From Chthoniobacteraceae bacterium (lineage in GTDB: Bacteria > Verrucomicrobiota > Verrucomicrobiia > Chthoniobacterales > Chthoniobacteraceae): DNA of 64,000 nt. The translations under genes and the position numbers were made by a program. Shown here piece after piece: positions 9,887 to 19,116 of this stretch (its first letter is position 1; each line of letters opens with the position of its first letter). Where the stretch lies: NCBI GenBank assembly GCA_947476045.1, contig CANJNZ010000007.1:32171-96170 (forward strand), given 5' to 3'. The notes under the pieces were generated by a model. That model was not told the DNA's origin and did no database searches. It worked only from the letters and a program-made list of their open reading frames with translations.

Positions 9887-10624
9887 TTACGCTGCGCGTC
9901 CCTGTATCTCGTCGTGGCTCTGGGCGACCTCGAGGAGGAGCGACTGCCAGTTGGAGCGGATGCTGCGGGGCGGCGGGGTGCTGTCGTGGACATCGGCCAC
10001 GCGACCGCTTTTCCAACTGACCATTTCCTCAAAGGCTTCGTAGCCGATGAGTGTTTCGTCATTTGCTGTGCGGAGGACGGCATGGATGATGTCGCCCTTT
10101 TCAAAAAACACGCGACCGGTGCCGCGCGAGTTGCTGAATTCCAGAATGCTTGTGGAGCCGCTTATGCACTTGAGCTGGATGATGTCCATCGGGGTGAGCC
10201 CGCTGAGCGTGGCGCGGAAGTTTGAAATGTCGGTCGCGGACTGGTCGTCCCAACCCAGCATTTGCTTCACTGAATTGACGAGTTTTTCACGTTGGACCGG
10301 CTTGGAAAGGAGCTGGACGATGCCGAGTTGTTCGGCGCGCGCACGCTGCTCCTCGGTGGGAGTGGCGGTGACGATGATGGCGGTCGCCTGTGGGTGCATG
10401 ATCGCGGCTTCGCATAGAAAATCAATGCCGTCGCCGTCGGGCAGACCGATGTCCACAATGAACAGGTCGATGGTCTTGTCCGCGATGATTTCGCGAGCCT
10501 GCGCGAGCGAACCAGCTGTGAAGAGCGTGTAAGGCTTCGGCAGCGAGCAAAGGGCGTTGCGCACGATGAACTGCACTGTCGTCACGTCTTCGAGCAGTAG
10601 AATGTTGGCTGGTTTGGCACTCAT
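9887..10624 (-). CDS. response regulator: REC domain plus DUF4388 (PATAN-like)
   Basis: 245 residues from ATG 10624; the in-frame ATG at 10642 adds six residues. A receiver domain comes first (ILLLEDVTTVQFIVRNAL; phospho-acceptor Asp in LFIVDIGLPDGDGIDF; Lys in LLSKPVQREKL). A C-terminal DUF4388/PATAN-type domain begins around residue 130 (TLSGLTPMDIIQLKCISG, GRVFFEKGDIIHAVL, WKSGRVADV). There is no DNA-binding domain, so output is probably protein-protein. It is about 40-45% like the neighbouring paralogue at 10703-11437 by eye, which suggests tandem duplication. It follows the hybrid kinase gene on the same strand and the kinase is the likely phosphate source. Confidence 0.88.
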   Translation of the reverse strand: MSAKPANILLLEDVTTVQFIVRNALCSLPKPYTLFTAGSLAQAREIIADKTIDLFIVDIGLPDGDGIDFLCEAAIMHPQATAIIVTATPTEEQRARAEQLGIVQLLSKPVQREKLVNSVKQMLGWDDQSATDISNFRATLSGLTPMDIIQLKCISGSTSILEFSNSRGTGRVFFEKGDIIHAVLRTANDETLIGYEAFEEMVSWKSGRVADVHDSTPPPRSIRSNWQSLLLEVAQSHDEIQGRAA

Positions 10625-10702
10625 CGAGATTGATAATAGCATAGCCCTTGCCAGCGGACTGATCTCGTTGCGTGTTTTTGAAAAAAACTAGAAAATCCCC
10701 AG

Positions 10703-11437
10703 CTATGGGATGACGTAACCTTGGTCCGCCTGACTCGCGTCCATCAAAAGCGACTGCCAGCTCTTGTGAATGGAGCGCTCAATCTTCCCTGCCTGGGGAA
10801 CTTCGCGCACGTTGCCCGAGCGCCAGCTCACGATTGCCGAGAATGCGTCCAGCCCCATGTGGCATCCACCTGCCTGCTCGCACTCGGCGTGGATGACTTC
10901 GCCGTCGTCGAACCACACGAGCCCGAACCGGTCGTCATTGCTGAATTCGATCACGCCCGTCGCGCGGGACATGCATTTGAGTTGGATGATATCTGCGGGG
11001 GAGAGACCGCCGATGGTGGCCTCAAAGCCTTTGTTCTTCTCCGCGCCGTCCTCGGTGCTGCCGGGCGTGAGCAGGCGTGTTACGATGTCGAGCAGTGTTT
11101 TCCGCTGGAGAGGCTTTGGCAGGAAATTGAGCACGCCGAGCGCCCGGGCGCGATCGCGGTAGGATTCGTGTGGCGTGGATGTGATGATGAGTGCGCGCGC
11201 CGAAGGATGCACGGCGGACATGGCGCACAGAAAATCAATGCCGTCGCCATCGGGCAGACCGATATCGACGATGAAAAGGTCAATGATTTCCCTGTCGGCT
11301 ATGTTCATCGCCTCTTCGACGCGCTTTGCGACGAGGAGTTGATGCGGTATTTCCAGCGAGCCCAGAACGTCCCTGATGTAATTTTGAACAGTCCGGGTGT
11401 CTTCGAGGAGAAGGATATTTGGATGGTCGGTGGGCAT
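10703..11437 (-). CDS. response regulator: REC domain plus DUF4388 (PATAN-like), paralogue
   Basis: 244 residues with receiver features NILLLEDTRTVQNYIRDVLG, the Asp-containing IVDIGLPDGDGIDFLC and Lys-containing LPKPLQRKTLL, then a DUF4388 domain (TIGGLSPADIIQLKCMSRA, GLVWFDDGEVIHAECEQ, WRSGNVREVPQ). Its start lies 15 bases after the stop of the sensor kinase gene, so it is very probably co-transcribed with it. It has the same architecture as its downstream neighbour. In other bacteria DUF4388 receivers feed into gliding, secretion or gene-control complexes, but none of these is visible here. Confidence 0.88.
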   Translation of the reverse strand: MPTDHPNILLLEDTRTVQNYIRDVLGSLEIPHQLLVAKRVEEAMNIADREIIDLFIVDIGLPDGDGIDFLCAMSAVHPSARALIITSTPHESYRDRARALGVLNFLPKPLQRKTLLDIVTRLLTPGSTEDGAEKNKGFEATIGGLSPADIIQLKCMSRATGVIEFSNDDRFGLVWFDDGEVIHAECEQAGGCHMGLDAFSAIVSWRSGNVREVPQAGKIERSIHKSWQSLLMDASQADQGYVIP

Positions 11438-11452
11438 GGCGAAAGTGATCGG

Positions 11453-13979
11453 TTACGCAGCCTGGGCTGTCGGTGCGGCCAGGAAACGCTCCAGGTTTGT
11501 TAGCAAGTCAAATACCGTGCGGAGCAGTTCCGCCACCTGGTCGGCAAGCAGTTCAGTTTTGCCCTCCCTTGCCGTCTCCTCCACCCGCTTTGCGGCTGCG
11601 TAGGCGGCGGGCGCATGGAAAACACCCACGATGCCTTTGATGGCGTGTGCGGTGCGGCGGACCTTTTCGCAGTTATCCGAGGAGATACCGTCGGAAAGTG
11701 CGGTGATCAGTTCGGGCAGGTCTTCGTCGCGTGAGTCGCGGAGAAGACCGGCGATGGTGTCGCGATTGCCGTTCACGCTGGCGAGCAATTCGGCGACGTT
11801 AAATGGGAGATGGGCATCCGATGCCTGAGTAGGCCTTACTGCCAGAGGGGTGACTTGCGTGTGTGCGACGGGACGCAGGCCGGGGATGACGCTCTCGATG
11901 GTGGAAAGCAGTTCATGTTCGCGGACGGGTTTGCCGAGGTATCCATCCATTCCGGCGGCGAGGCATTCTTCACGCGCACCCTTGAGCACGTTGGCGGTGA
12001 TGGCGACGATGGGGATGCGCTTCTCACCGTTTTCCTTTTTGCGAATGGTCTGTGTGGCGGTGATGCCGTCCATTTTGGGCATTTGCAGATCCATGAAAAT
12101 CAGATCGAAAGGGTCGCGTGAAACTCTTTGGACGGCCTCCTCCCCATCTTCAGCACCGACCACGATATGGCCCCATGCTTCGAGATGGGTGCGGACGATG
12201 CGTTGGTTGGTCGCATTATCCTCCGCCACGAGCACGCGCAGACGGCGGCCATGCGGAGCCTCGCCGGGTGCGGAGGCGGCGGGAGCCGATGTGCTGGCCA
12301 GTTGCGGATTGAGTGCATTTTCCAGCGCAAGGCGGAGCTTGCGCGCCCTTGCCGGTTTGATGAGTTGCGCGCAAGCCGCCATCGCGGCGGGCGTTTCCTC
12401 GCGCCGTGCGGCGGAGTGCAGCAGCATGAGTTTCGGCGCACAGGGTGAAAGCGATGGGAGCCTCTGCGCAATCTCGATGCCGCCGCTTGCAGCGTGGAAT
12501 GTATCGGCGATGACAAAATCAAATGGCGCCGGGCTCTTTAAAGCGGTCTCGATGTGCAGCAGTGCCGTGGCTGCCTTGTCGGCAGTCTCCACCACCATGC
12601 CCCAAGCGAGCAGCGACTCTGCGAGCAGTTTTGCGTTTCTTTCGCACGCATCCACCACGAGGACGTGCCTGCCGGCAAGCGCCACATTATTATCCACTGA
12701 AAGCGCCGGGCCCACACCAAAGCGTGCGCGGAATTGAAACTCGCTACCCTTGCCCTGCTCGCTCTGCACGCTAATCCAGCCGCCCATGAGCTGCACGAGT
12801 TGCTTGCAAATCGCCAGGCCGAGACCCGTGCCGCCGAAGCGCCGGGTTGTCGAATTATCCGCCTGTGTAAATGCATCGAAAATTGCCTCGCGCTTGCCGC
12901 TGTCAATCCCGCAGCCGGTGTCGCTCACCGTGAATCGAAGCATGGTTTCGATCTCGTTGATTTGAGAAACCTCCGCGCCCACCACGACTTCGCCTTGCGA
13001 AGTGAAACGCAGTGCATTGCTCACCAGATTGAGCACCACCTGCCGGAGCCGGTAGGGGTCGCCGACGAGGGCGTCGGGCACATCGGGACGCACATCCAGC
13101 ATCAGTTCGATTCCCTTCTGAGTGGCAGCGCCCTGCATACGTGGCGAGGGCGTCCTCCAGCACGTCGCGCAGGCCGAAATCAATCACTTCCAGCTCCAGC
13201 TTGCCGGCTTCGATTTTCGAGAAATCCAGAATGTCATTCAGCAAATCCAGCAGTCCTTCCGCAGAACTGTTCACGGTCTCCACGTAGTCACGCTGGGCAT
13301 CCAGCGATGTCTTGAGCGCTAGCTCCGTCATACCGATGATGCCATTGATGGGCGTGCGGATTTCATGGCTCATCACGGCGAGAAAATTGCGCTTGGCGAG
13401 GTTTGCAGCGCCTGCCTGTTCCGCGAGATTGCGCACCTTTGCGCCCGCCGCTTCCAGTTCCATGTTCGTCTGTGCCAGTCGCTCATTGGAGAGCACCAGC
13501 GCCATGTTTCCTTGAATCAGTTTTTGCCGGTCATGTCTGCCTGCCTCCAGCATTTTTTGAAGTGCCGACGCCAGCGCCTCGATTTCATCACTATGCGAAT
13601 TAAACGAAACAGGTGCGGTGCCATCCGGTGTCGTAATCGCCCCGACGAGATCGCCGAGGCGGCGTAGGGAGTCGGAAATATCCCTCAAAATCTGACGTCC
13701 AATCAAGGCTGCCATCAACAGCCCCAGCACCTGGACAATCACGGTCCAGCACATCAGCGAGGTTATCATTCCTCTTTCGATGCTCGCAGGCCCCGTTGGT
13801 TTGAGGCGGAGCAGGAGGATGAGAGTCGGCAGCAGCCCCGCAGCGATACACAGAAGGCCGCACAACCGCAGCTTTTGTTGCACCTTGAGGGCACGCACGA
13901 CGCGCAGCAGGAACGGCACTTGGGCCGCCTTGCTCGGTTCTTGCGCCGGCACGGGCTTGGGCTGTGTTTCGTGATCCAA
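11453..13979 (-). pseudogene. hybrid sensor histidine kinase (HAMP-HisKA-HATPase-REC-REC-Hpt), frameshifted
   Basis: Two overlapping frames together form one BarA-like tripartite kinase. The first (13979 to about 13140) has two membrane helices (about 38-60 and 72-95), a HAMP-like linker and a dimerisation domain with phospho-His 205 in [20 protein letters not shown]. The second (from about 13145 to 11453) continues with the ATPase domain ([45 protein letters not shown]), a degenerate receiver, a canonical receiver (VLVAEDNATNQRIV; IFMDLQMPKMDG) and an Hpt domain (RTAHAIKG). The frames part inside the helix after EDALATY at about 13137-13150. One extra base, or two missing, would restore the gene. 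It may be a true disruption, an assembly error or recoding, and downstream regulators are intact. Membrane sensor; signal unknown. Confidence 0.85.
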
Positions 13980-14032
13980 AATACTCGCGGGTTTCCATTT
14001 GTAAGAGCAAAGCCCGCGCCCTCATCCCGGAA

Positions 14033-14073
14033 GAAAAAAGTGAGGGCGCCCGTGGTTTCCCACGAGCGCCCCG
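14033..14073 (-). terminator. intrinsic terminator downstream of RNase P RNA
   Basis: Read on the minus strand, GGGGCGCTCGTGG and CCACGGGCGCCC form a long stem with a GAAA-type loop, followed by TCACTTTTTTC. It starts a few bases beyond the 3' end of the RNase P RNA and separates it from the kinase gene on the same strand. Confidence 0.85.
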
Positions 14074-14078
14074 TTTGT

Positions 14079-14479
14079 GGACGATCCTAAGCCGGATTTT
14101 GTGCTCCGGTGCTTGCGCACCGTGCGGCGGTCATTTCTCTCCCCGACTTGCGCCGGGGCCCCGCCGAAGCGAGGGGCGACTATTACCCGGGGGCTGCCAG
14201 CTTTCGCCGGCGGCCAGGCGCCATACCCCCTGTTCTGTCTTGCACCGCAGGAGGTTTATCGTGCCCCGCGTGTCACCACGCGGGCGGTGGGCTTTTACCC
14301 CGCCTTTTCACCCTTACCCGAAGCAGCACGAGGCTGCGCCGGGCGGTCTATTTTCTGTGACACTGTCTGTCGCCCCCGGCTTTCGCCGGAAACGCCCGCG
14401 GCTTCTCCGCGGCCTGCTGCCATGGTGGTGTCCGGACTTTCCTCTCGCGGGCAATGCCGCGAGCGACCGCCGATCTTCC
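14079..14479 (-). ncRNA. rnpB: RNase P RNA (bacterial type A)
   Basis: The minus strand carries the diagnostic conserved blocks of bacterial RNase P RNA in order: GAGAGGAAAGTCCGGAC (CR-I), GACAGAAAATAGACCGCC, GGTAAGGGTGAAAAGG (CR-II/III region), GTGGCACG-type CACGATAAACCTCC (CR-IV), and at the 3' end AAATCCGGCTTA (CR-V). The 5' GGAAGATC at 14479-14472 pairs with GATCGTCC at 14086-14079 as the closing P1 helix with one A-G mismatch, which fixes the ends at about 401 nt. It is the catalytic RNA that matures tRNA 5' ends. GGGUAAAAG/GGUGACACG helices and the type A stem-loops are visible. No protein-coding frame in the region is credible. Confidence 0.96.
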
Positions 14480-14486
14480 GCCGCCG

Positions 14487-14514
14487 ACTATAAGGGCGCG
14501 AACAAATCGCGCAA
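14487..14514 (-). promoter_or_regulatory. sigma70-type promoter of rnpB
   Basis: On the minus strand TTGCGC (14514-14509) and TATAGT (14492-14487) are spaced by 16 bases and end 7-8 bases before the predicted RNA 5' end at 14479. Confidence 0.6.
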
Positions 14515-14642
14515 GCCTGTGCAAAGAAGAGACGAGACTGTGCACAGGGCGGCGTAGTTCTGACTTTAAAAAACACCATCTATCTGCATCTTCACTTTTG
14601 TTTTGGAACAGAAAATGGAACGTTCAAATTCACTCGGCTCCC

Positions 14643-16724
14643 ATGAATTCCGCACTACGCACGCTGCTTGACCATTCTACGTTTCACCTCGGTGCCCTCC
14701 GCGAAGTGGGGGCGCTGCTCCCGGCCTCGGATGAGGAACTGAGCACGGTCATCACAGAAACGATCGCGGCGGGGGATCAAATGGGCTTTCTGCTCGTGAT
14801 CACGGCGGCTCTGGACGCCGGGCGCCGGGTGGACGCATCGCATTTGGTAAAAGGCACCGCCCTCGCGAATGATCCGAACCGTCTCGGCAATCTCGCATGG
14901 AAGATGGAGGGCGATGTGCCGGGCGCGCTCATGGCCGCGATCCATCTCGGCGGGATATCTCGCGACATGCACGCGGGGGCACTGTTCATTGTGGCTGCGT
15001 GGTGTGCGGAGAGGCGCAGCGGGGAACTGCCTGCGGAGTTTGCAGCGGAGGCCCGTCAGTTGGCCCGGCATAAAGAGCTGCCGGACGTAGCGCTCGGCTA
15101 TCTGGGGGCGATCGTGCTGACGGTGCCGGACGAAGGCCTTCTCGCCGTGATTTCCAAAAGCTACCCGCGCCTTCTCGATAATGCCATCCAGCCAGCCACA
15201 AGAAAAATAGCCGACGCCTTTTTGAGTATGTTTGCCGGCCCGGTCACGGGCTTCGCACACCCCACGCCACCCAAGGCCGTTGCCCAGGGCCGACCCATGC
15301 GCCGCGCGGTGGAAAAGATCAGCCGCAATGACCTGTGCCACTGCGGGAGCGGACGGAAATACAAACGCTGCTGCTTTGAAAAGGATCAGGAGCGGTTGCA
15401 CTTGTCCACGGAGGTCGCGGGACACACACGCGCCGAGTTGCGTGACGACCCCGAGGCCGGGCTGACGGAGTCGCGCCTCATGAGGCTCCAGCCTTTTGAA
15501 CTGGTCCGCATCGATCCCCGCAAAGTCCCGGAAAACCTGCGGAGTTGCTATATCACGCACGCCGTTGGATTCAGGCTATGGGAACGCGCTGTGGAATTTT
15601 TCGAGGTGGTCGAGTGGGACGAAGAACGCCAGGACGACTGGCATTTTCTGACCTACTTCCTCATGCACGAGCAGCTCAAGGATCTCGCCGTGCGTGCAGT
15701 CGCAGCGCGGGCCCGGCACGAGCCAGTGGACGACCTGCGCCTCGGCATCCAGCTCCTCATCGCTCGCGACGATCCTGCCGAGGAACTGAGGGTGCTCGAC
15801 GCCACTGCCGATGCCATTCTTCACGAAACAGACGCGGAGGCGCTCAATAAACTGGGCAACGGCATCCTCTGCTCCCGCCACACCGCGCTCGGCATTCTCA
15901 TCTGCCGCAGTCTCATCGCCATGCTGCCGCCTGAGCAATCCAGCTTCCTTCTCAAAGAGATCCTCACAGCGCGCGACAAGCTGAACCTCCCGCCCGACGA
16001 CCCCTTCAGCGACGTGCATGAACGCCGGCTTGCCGAGCACACACCGGATGAAGGTGCAGACGCCGCCGCCCTGCGCACCGCCCGCAAACGCCTCGATGCC
16101 AAAGCCGCCGAAGTCCGCCAGTTGAACGAAGAGATTGACCGCCAGCGCCGTGCCATGGAACGTCTGGAAAAGAAAAACGGAGCCGCCCCCGTTCCCGCGC
16201 AAACCACATCCACCGACGAAGCCGGGCTGCGTGAAATGCGGATCAAGCTCGCCGAACTCAAAGTCAACCTTCACGAGCGCACGGCGGAGCGCACCTCCCT
16301 CCGGCACGATTTGGAAAAGGCGCAAAAAGAACTCGAAACACTCCGCCAGACCCAGAGCGCTCCCGCCCACGCAAGCGACGCAACCACCGACGACGAAGCG
16401 GCCCATTACCTGCCCGAACAGCCCGCTGGCAACCAGCCGCTGCGACTCGTGGAGTTTCCCCACAAGTTCCGCGAAACACTCGAGGACTTCCCCCGGCAGG
16501 CCGCCCGAGCCGCGCTCGCCATGATCGGGCGGCTCGCAGGCGGAGAGCCTGCCGCTTTCGTTGGCGTCGTCCCCCTCAAAGCCTGCCCCGGCATCTTCCG
16601 CCAGCGCATCGGCAGCGAACACCGCCTCTTGTTCCGTCTCCTGCCCGACCGCGTGCAAATCGTGGACCTCATCAACCGCCGCGATCTCGACCGCAAAATC
16701 AAGAGCCTTCAGGCCTCAGGATAG
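14643..16724 (+). CDS. SEC-C motif protein with coiled coil and RelE-like C-terminal domain
   Basis: 693 residues from ATG 14643; the longer frame to 14454 overlaps the rnpB promoter and is rejected. The N-terminal helical region (1-220) has no recognised family. A SEC-C zinc motif ISRNDLCHCGSGRKYKRCC lies at about 227-245. Helical repeats follow to about 480, then a charged coiled coil at about 470-590. The last ~90 residues (about 600-691) read like a RelE/HigB toxin fold: helix FRETLEDFPRQAARAALAMI, LKACPGIFRQRIGSEHRLLF and VQIVDLINRRDLDRKI, matching the 'G-x-x-R-x-R-x-G-x-x-R-x-x-x' beta-sheet and the terminal RRD of RelE-like proteins. No antitoxin gene is adjacent. The fusion is unusual. 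It may have an RNA- or ribosome-linked role, but function is not established. Confidence 0.82.
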   Translation: MNSALRTLLDHSTFHLGALREVGALLPASDEELSTVITETIAAGDQMGFLLVITAALDAGRRVDASHLVKGTALANDPNRLGNLAWKMEGDVPGALMAAIHLGGISRDMHAGALFIVAAWCAERRSGELPAEFAAEARQLARHKELPDVALGYLGAIVLTVPDEGLLAVISKSYPRLLDNAIQPATRKIADAFLSMFAGPVTGFAHPTPPKAVAQGRPMRRAVEKISRNDLCHCGSGRKYKRCCFEKDQERLHLSTEVAGHTRAELRDDPEAGLTESRLMRLQPFELVRIDPRKVPENLRSCYITHAVGFRLWERAVEFFEVVEWDEERQDDWHFLTYFLMHEQLKDLAVRAVAARARHEPVDDLRLGIQLLIARDDPAEELRVLDATADAILHETDAEALNKLGNGILCSRHTALGILICRSLIAMLPPEQSSFLLKEILTARDKLNLPPDDPFSDVHERRLAEHTPDEGADAAALRTARKRLDAKAAEVRQLNEEIDRQRRAMERLEKKNGAAPVPAQTTSTDEAGLREMRIKLAELKVNLHERTAERTSLRHDLEKAQKELETLRQTQSAPAHASDATTDDEAAHYLPEQPAGNQPLRLVEFPHKFRETLEDFPRQAARAALAMIGRLAGGEPAAFVGVVPLKACPGIFRQRIGSEHRLLFRLLPDRVQIVDLINRRDLDRKIKSLQASG

Positions 16725-16890
16725 GGCACGCGGAAAGCGGGCTCGAAAGAACATAGAGGCTGCTCGGCGAAGTGTAGCACACCGCAGATAGTCGAAAGTA
16801 AACATCCAGTCGCAGACGGCCTGTATGGGTGCGGCGATAAACTTTCCCCACACCCTCGTCTTGTATATGTGGGCAGTCATCCGCCTGCGC

Positions 16891-17196
16891 TTAAGGTGCG
16901 AGGGTGATGTTGATTCGAAAGAAGGAGCCGTTTTGGCCGGGGGCGAAGGCGGGATATGGGACGCTGACGATTTGATTGGTGCCGTCGTCGGCGAGCAGGG
17001 TGGGAGTGTCGTTGCTGTTGTTCCAAGTGATCATGTCCGCGCTGAATTGCGGCGTGTAGGTCAGCCCCGCTGCTGCGGCGTCTTTGCGCCGGATGAAGAG
17101 TGCGCGGAGGTCATTGCCGTCCCACATTGGCACTCGGTTTGGCCTTACGATGCGTTTCATTTTGCTCTTTATGGCCAGCGTGTGAGGGCCAGCCAC
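16891..17196 (-). pseudogene. orphan C-terminal fragment of a secreted verrucomicrobial protein
   Basis: A 101-codon frame whose useful part reads FIRRKDAAAAGLTYTPQFSA, then DMITWNN, TPTLLADDGTNQIVSVPYPA and FFRINITLAP. This is the typical C-terminal beta-sandwich that ends many secreted verrucomicrobial Ig/beta-repeat proteins ('RFFRLRV' ending). No signal peptide or upstream domain is present, so it looks like a remnant of a larger gene. No real start is apparent; ATG codons at 17196 and inside are possible. Confidence 0.5.
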
Positions 17197-17527
17197 CCAC
17201 AGTGAATCAAGAGGAGATCGGGCAAGTTAAAACCCGCCGCTCAAAATAGAGCTTGGCAGAGTGGAGTGGACGGTCACTCTGGTGAGCAACGTTTGCACGC
17301 ATGAATCTCGACGTGACCACATCCTGCCTCGCAAAATCTTCCGTTCGGAGCAGCGTAACTCGCGCATTTCATCCTCTTACCGACCCTCGCTCCCCCCAGA
17401 CCCCCTCACTCCCTGACGCCCGTCCCCGTTCTAACCGTTTCCGGTGCGGCGAGCGCGAAAGCAAATTCCTTACAGTGTAGTCATTTCACCCCGGCACTGA
17501 ACATTCCGCCCCGCCCCCGCCCCTGTT
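17197..17527. other. intergenic region before the mla operon
   Basis: 331 bases with no credible gene. Its main feature is the first copy of the 70-bp direct repeat at 17398-17470; otherwise it is C-rich, and no promoter can be assigned confidently. Confidence 0.6.
17398..17470. repeat. 70-bp direct repeat, copy 1 (left of the mla operon)
   Basis: Begins with CCCCCTCACTCCCTGACGCC and continues through CCGTTTCCGGTGCGG to AAAGCAAATTCCT. The same sequence with one base missing and a few changes recurs in the same orientation at 20304-20376. Confidence 0.88.
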
Positions 17528-18268
17528 TTGAAAAACTACCTCCAGCTCAATCTCAGCCTGCTCTACTGGGTTTTCATCGCTCCGTTCAAAGGGCAGTTTT
17601 TCAAGCTGTCCCCGATCATCCGGCAGATGGTGTTCATCGGCGTGCGAGCGGTGCCGATGGTCGCACTCACCGCGCTCACCATCGGCATCACGCTCGCCAT
17701 GCAGTCAGCACGCTCGCTCCAGCAGCTAGGCGCGGAGATCTACGTGCCCAATCTCGTGACGGTCGCCTTGCTGCGCGAAATGGGGCCGGTGTTGATCGCG
17801 GTCATCGTCATCGGGCGAAGCGGCTCGGCGGTGGCTGCGGAGTTGGGCACGATGAAAGTCTCCGAGGAAATCGAGGCGCTCGAAGTCATGGCGATCAACC
17901 CAGTCCGCTTCCTCATCGTCCCCCGCTTCCTCGCGATGCTCGTGATGCTCCCCGCCCTCATCATTCTGGGAAACTACGTGGGCATTTTCGGCGGCTGGCT
18001 CGTTTGTTGGCTGGCTCTGGATTTCAACGTCGCGGGCTTCATCCTCGGCGCACTTGAAAGCTCCGATCTTTGGGATCTGTATTCTGGTGTGGTGAAAAGT
18101 GTGGTGTTCGCATGGCTCGTCATCACCATCGCCTGCAACGCCGGGATGCACGTCGAGGGCGGCGCCGAGGGCGTCGGGCAGGCAACGACAAAATCCGTCG
18201 TCCACGGGCTGCTCGCCATGCTCGTCTCGAACGCATTGCTGACCGTGCTCTTTTTCTTCGGACGATGA
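17528..18268 (+). CDS. mlaE: ABC transporter permease MlaE family
   Basis: 246 residues starting at TTG 17528, which gives the usual family length. Contains the MlaE core: FIGVRAVPMVALTALTIGIT, then MQSARSLQQLGAE, VALLREMGPVLIAVIVIGRS, AAELGTMKVSEEIEALEVM, PRFLAMLVMLPALIILGNY and VFAWLVITIACNAGMHVEGG. Multiple membrane spans. MlaE is the inner-membrane permease of the Mla-type retrograde or anterograde phospholipid transport system. Its stop overlaps the mlaF start (ATGA). No mlaC or mlaB is in the window. The operon is flanked by direct repeats. Confidence 0.96.
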   Translation: MKNYLQLNLSLLYWVFIAPFKGQFFKLSPIIRQMVFIGVRAVPMVALTALTIGITLAMQSARSLQQLGAEIYVPNLVTVALLREMGPVLIAVIVIGRSGSAVAAELGTMKVSEEIEALEVMAINPVRFLIVPRFLAMLVMLPALIILGNYVGIFGGWLVCWLALDFNVAGFILGALESSDLWDLYSGVVKSVVFAWLVITIACNAGMHVEGGAEGVGQATTKSVVHGLLAMLVSNALLTVLFFFGR

Positions 18269-19116
18269 ACACCACCGCCGACCAGCCCGTCATCGAAGTC
18301 GCCGACCTTTACCGGACATTCGGAAAACGCGCCGTGATCAATCACCTCTCACTCGAGATCTACCGCGGCGAGACGCTCGTCATCATGGGCGGCAGCGGAT
18401 GCGGAAAGAGCACGCTCCTCCGCCATATCATCGGAGTGATGAAGCCGACCTCCGGCTCGATCAAAATCTTCGGCGAGGAAACCACCGCGATGAACGAGCG
18501 GGAACTCACAGGCATCCGGCGGCGCTTCGGGATGCTCTTTCAATCCGGCGCACTGCTCGCCTCGCTCACCGTCGGCGAAAACGTCGCGCTGCCGTTGATC
18601 GAGCACACGAAACTCACGCCCGACGAGATCGAGCAGGTCGTGAAGGACAAACTTGAGATTGTGGGGCTGAAAGGCTTCGAGCGCATGAAGCCCGCCGAGA
18701 TCAGCGGCGGCATGAAAAAGCGCGTCGGCCTTGCGCGGGCGCTGGCGCTCGACCCAGAGCTGCTTTTCAGCGACGAACCGACCTCCGGCCTCGATCCCAT
18801 CATGACCGCCGTCGTGGATCGCCTCACCCTCGATCTCACCCGCAAGCGCGGCATGACCGCCGTAGTCGTCACTCACGACATGACGAGCGCATTCCGCATC
18901 GCCACACGGATGATCATGCTCGGGCGCGGCTCGATCATCGCGCAGGGCACGCCCGACGAAATCCGCAACTGCGACAACCCCGAGGTGCAGCAATTCATCA
19001 ACGGCGAAGCCGACGGCCCCGTGCCGCTCAACATCTCGCAAGACGAAGACCATCCACACATCGCACCACGTCCGCTCGTCACAGCGCGCGGACGCTTTCA
19101 CAATAAAACACCATGA
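18265..19116 (+). CDS. mlaF: ABC transporter ATP-binding protein MlaF family
   Basis: 283 residues from ATG 18265, overlapping mlaE by four bases; the larger frame starting at 18070 is rejected because it lies inside mlaE. Walker A GGSGCGKSTLLRH near 41-53, Q-loop LFQSGALLASLTV, signature EISGGMKKRVGLARALA, Walker B LLFSDEPTSGLDP, and H-loop VVVTHDM. The FG...SGALL and GLKG...KPAEISGG pattern is MlaF-like. It energises lipid exchange through MlaE and MlaD at the envelope. Stop overlaps the mlaD start (ATGA), so translation is coupled. Confidence 0.96.
   Translation: MNTTADQPVIEVADLYRTFGKRAVINHLSLEIYRGETLVIMGGSGCGKSTLLRHIIGVMKPTSGSIKIFGEETTAMNERELTGIRRRFGMLFQSGALLASLTVGENVALPLIEHTKLTPDEIEQVVKDKLEIVGLKGFERMKPAEISGGMKKRVGLARALALDPELLFSDEPTSGLDPIMTAVVDRLTLDLTRKRGMTAVVVTHDMTSAFRIATRMIMLGRGSIIAQGTPDEIRNCDNPEVQQFINGEADGPVPLNISQDEDHPHIAPRPLVTARGRFHNKTP

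Noticed and set aside
14077..14493. Open frames in the rnpB region
   Set aside because: The conserved RNase P blocks and pairing ends show a structural RNA; the frames are GC-rich coincidences.
14454..14642. Extended N-terminus of the SEC-C protein
   Set aside because: It would begin within rnpB and its promoter on the other strand; the residues look random.
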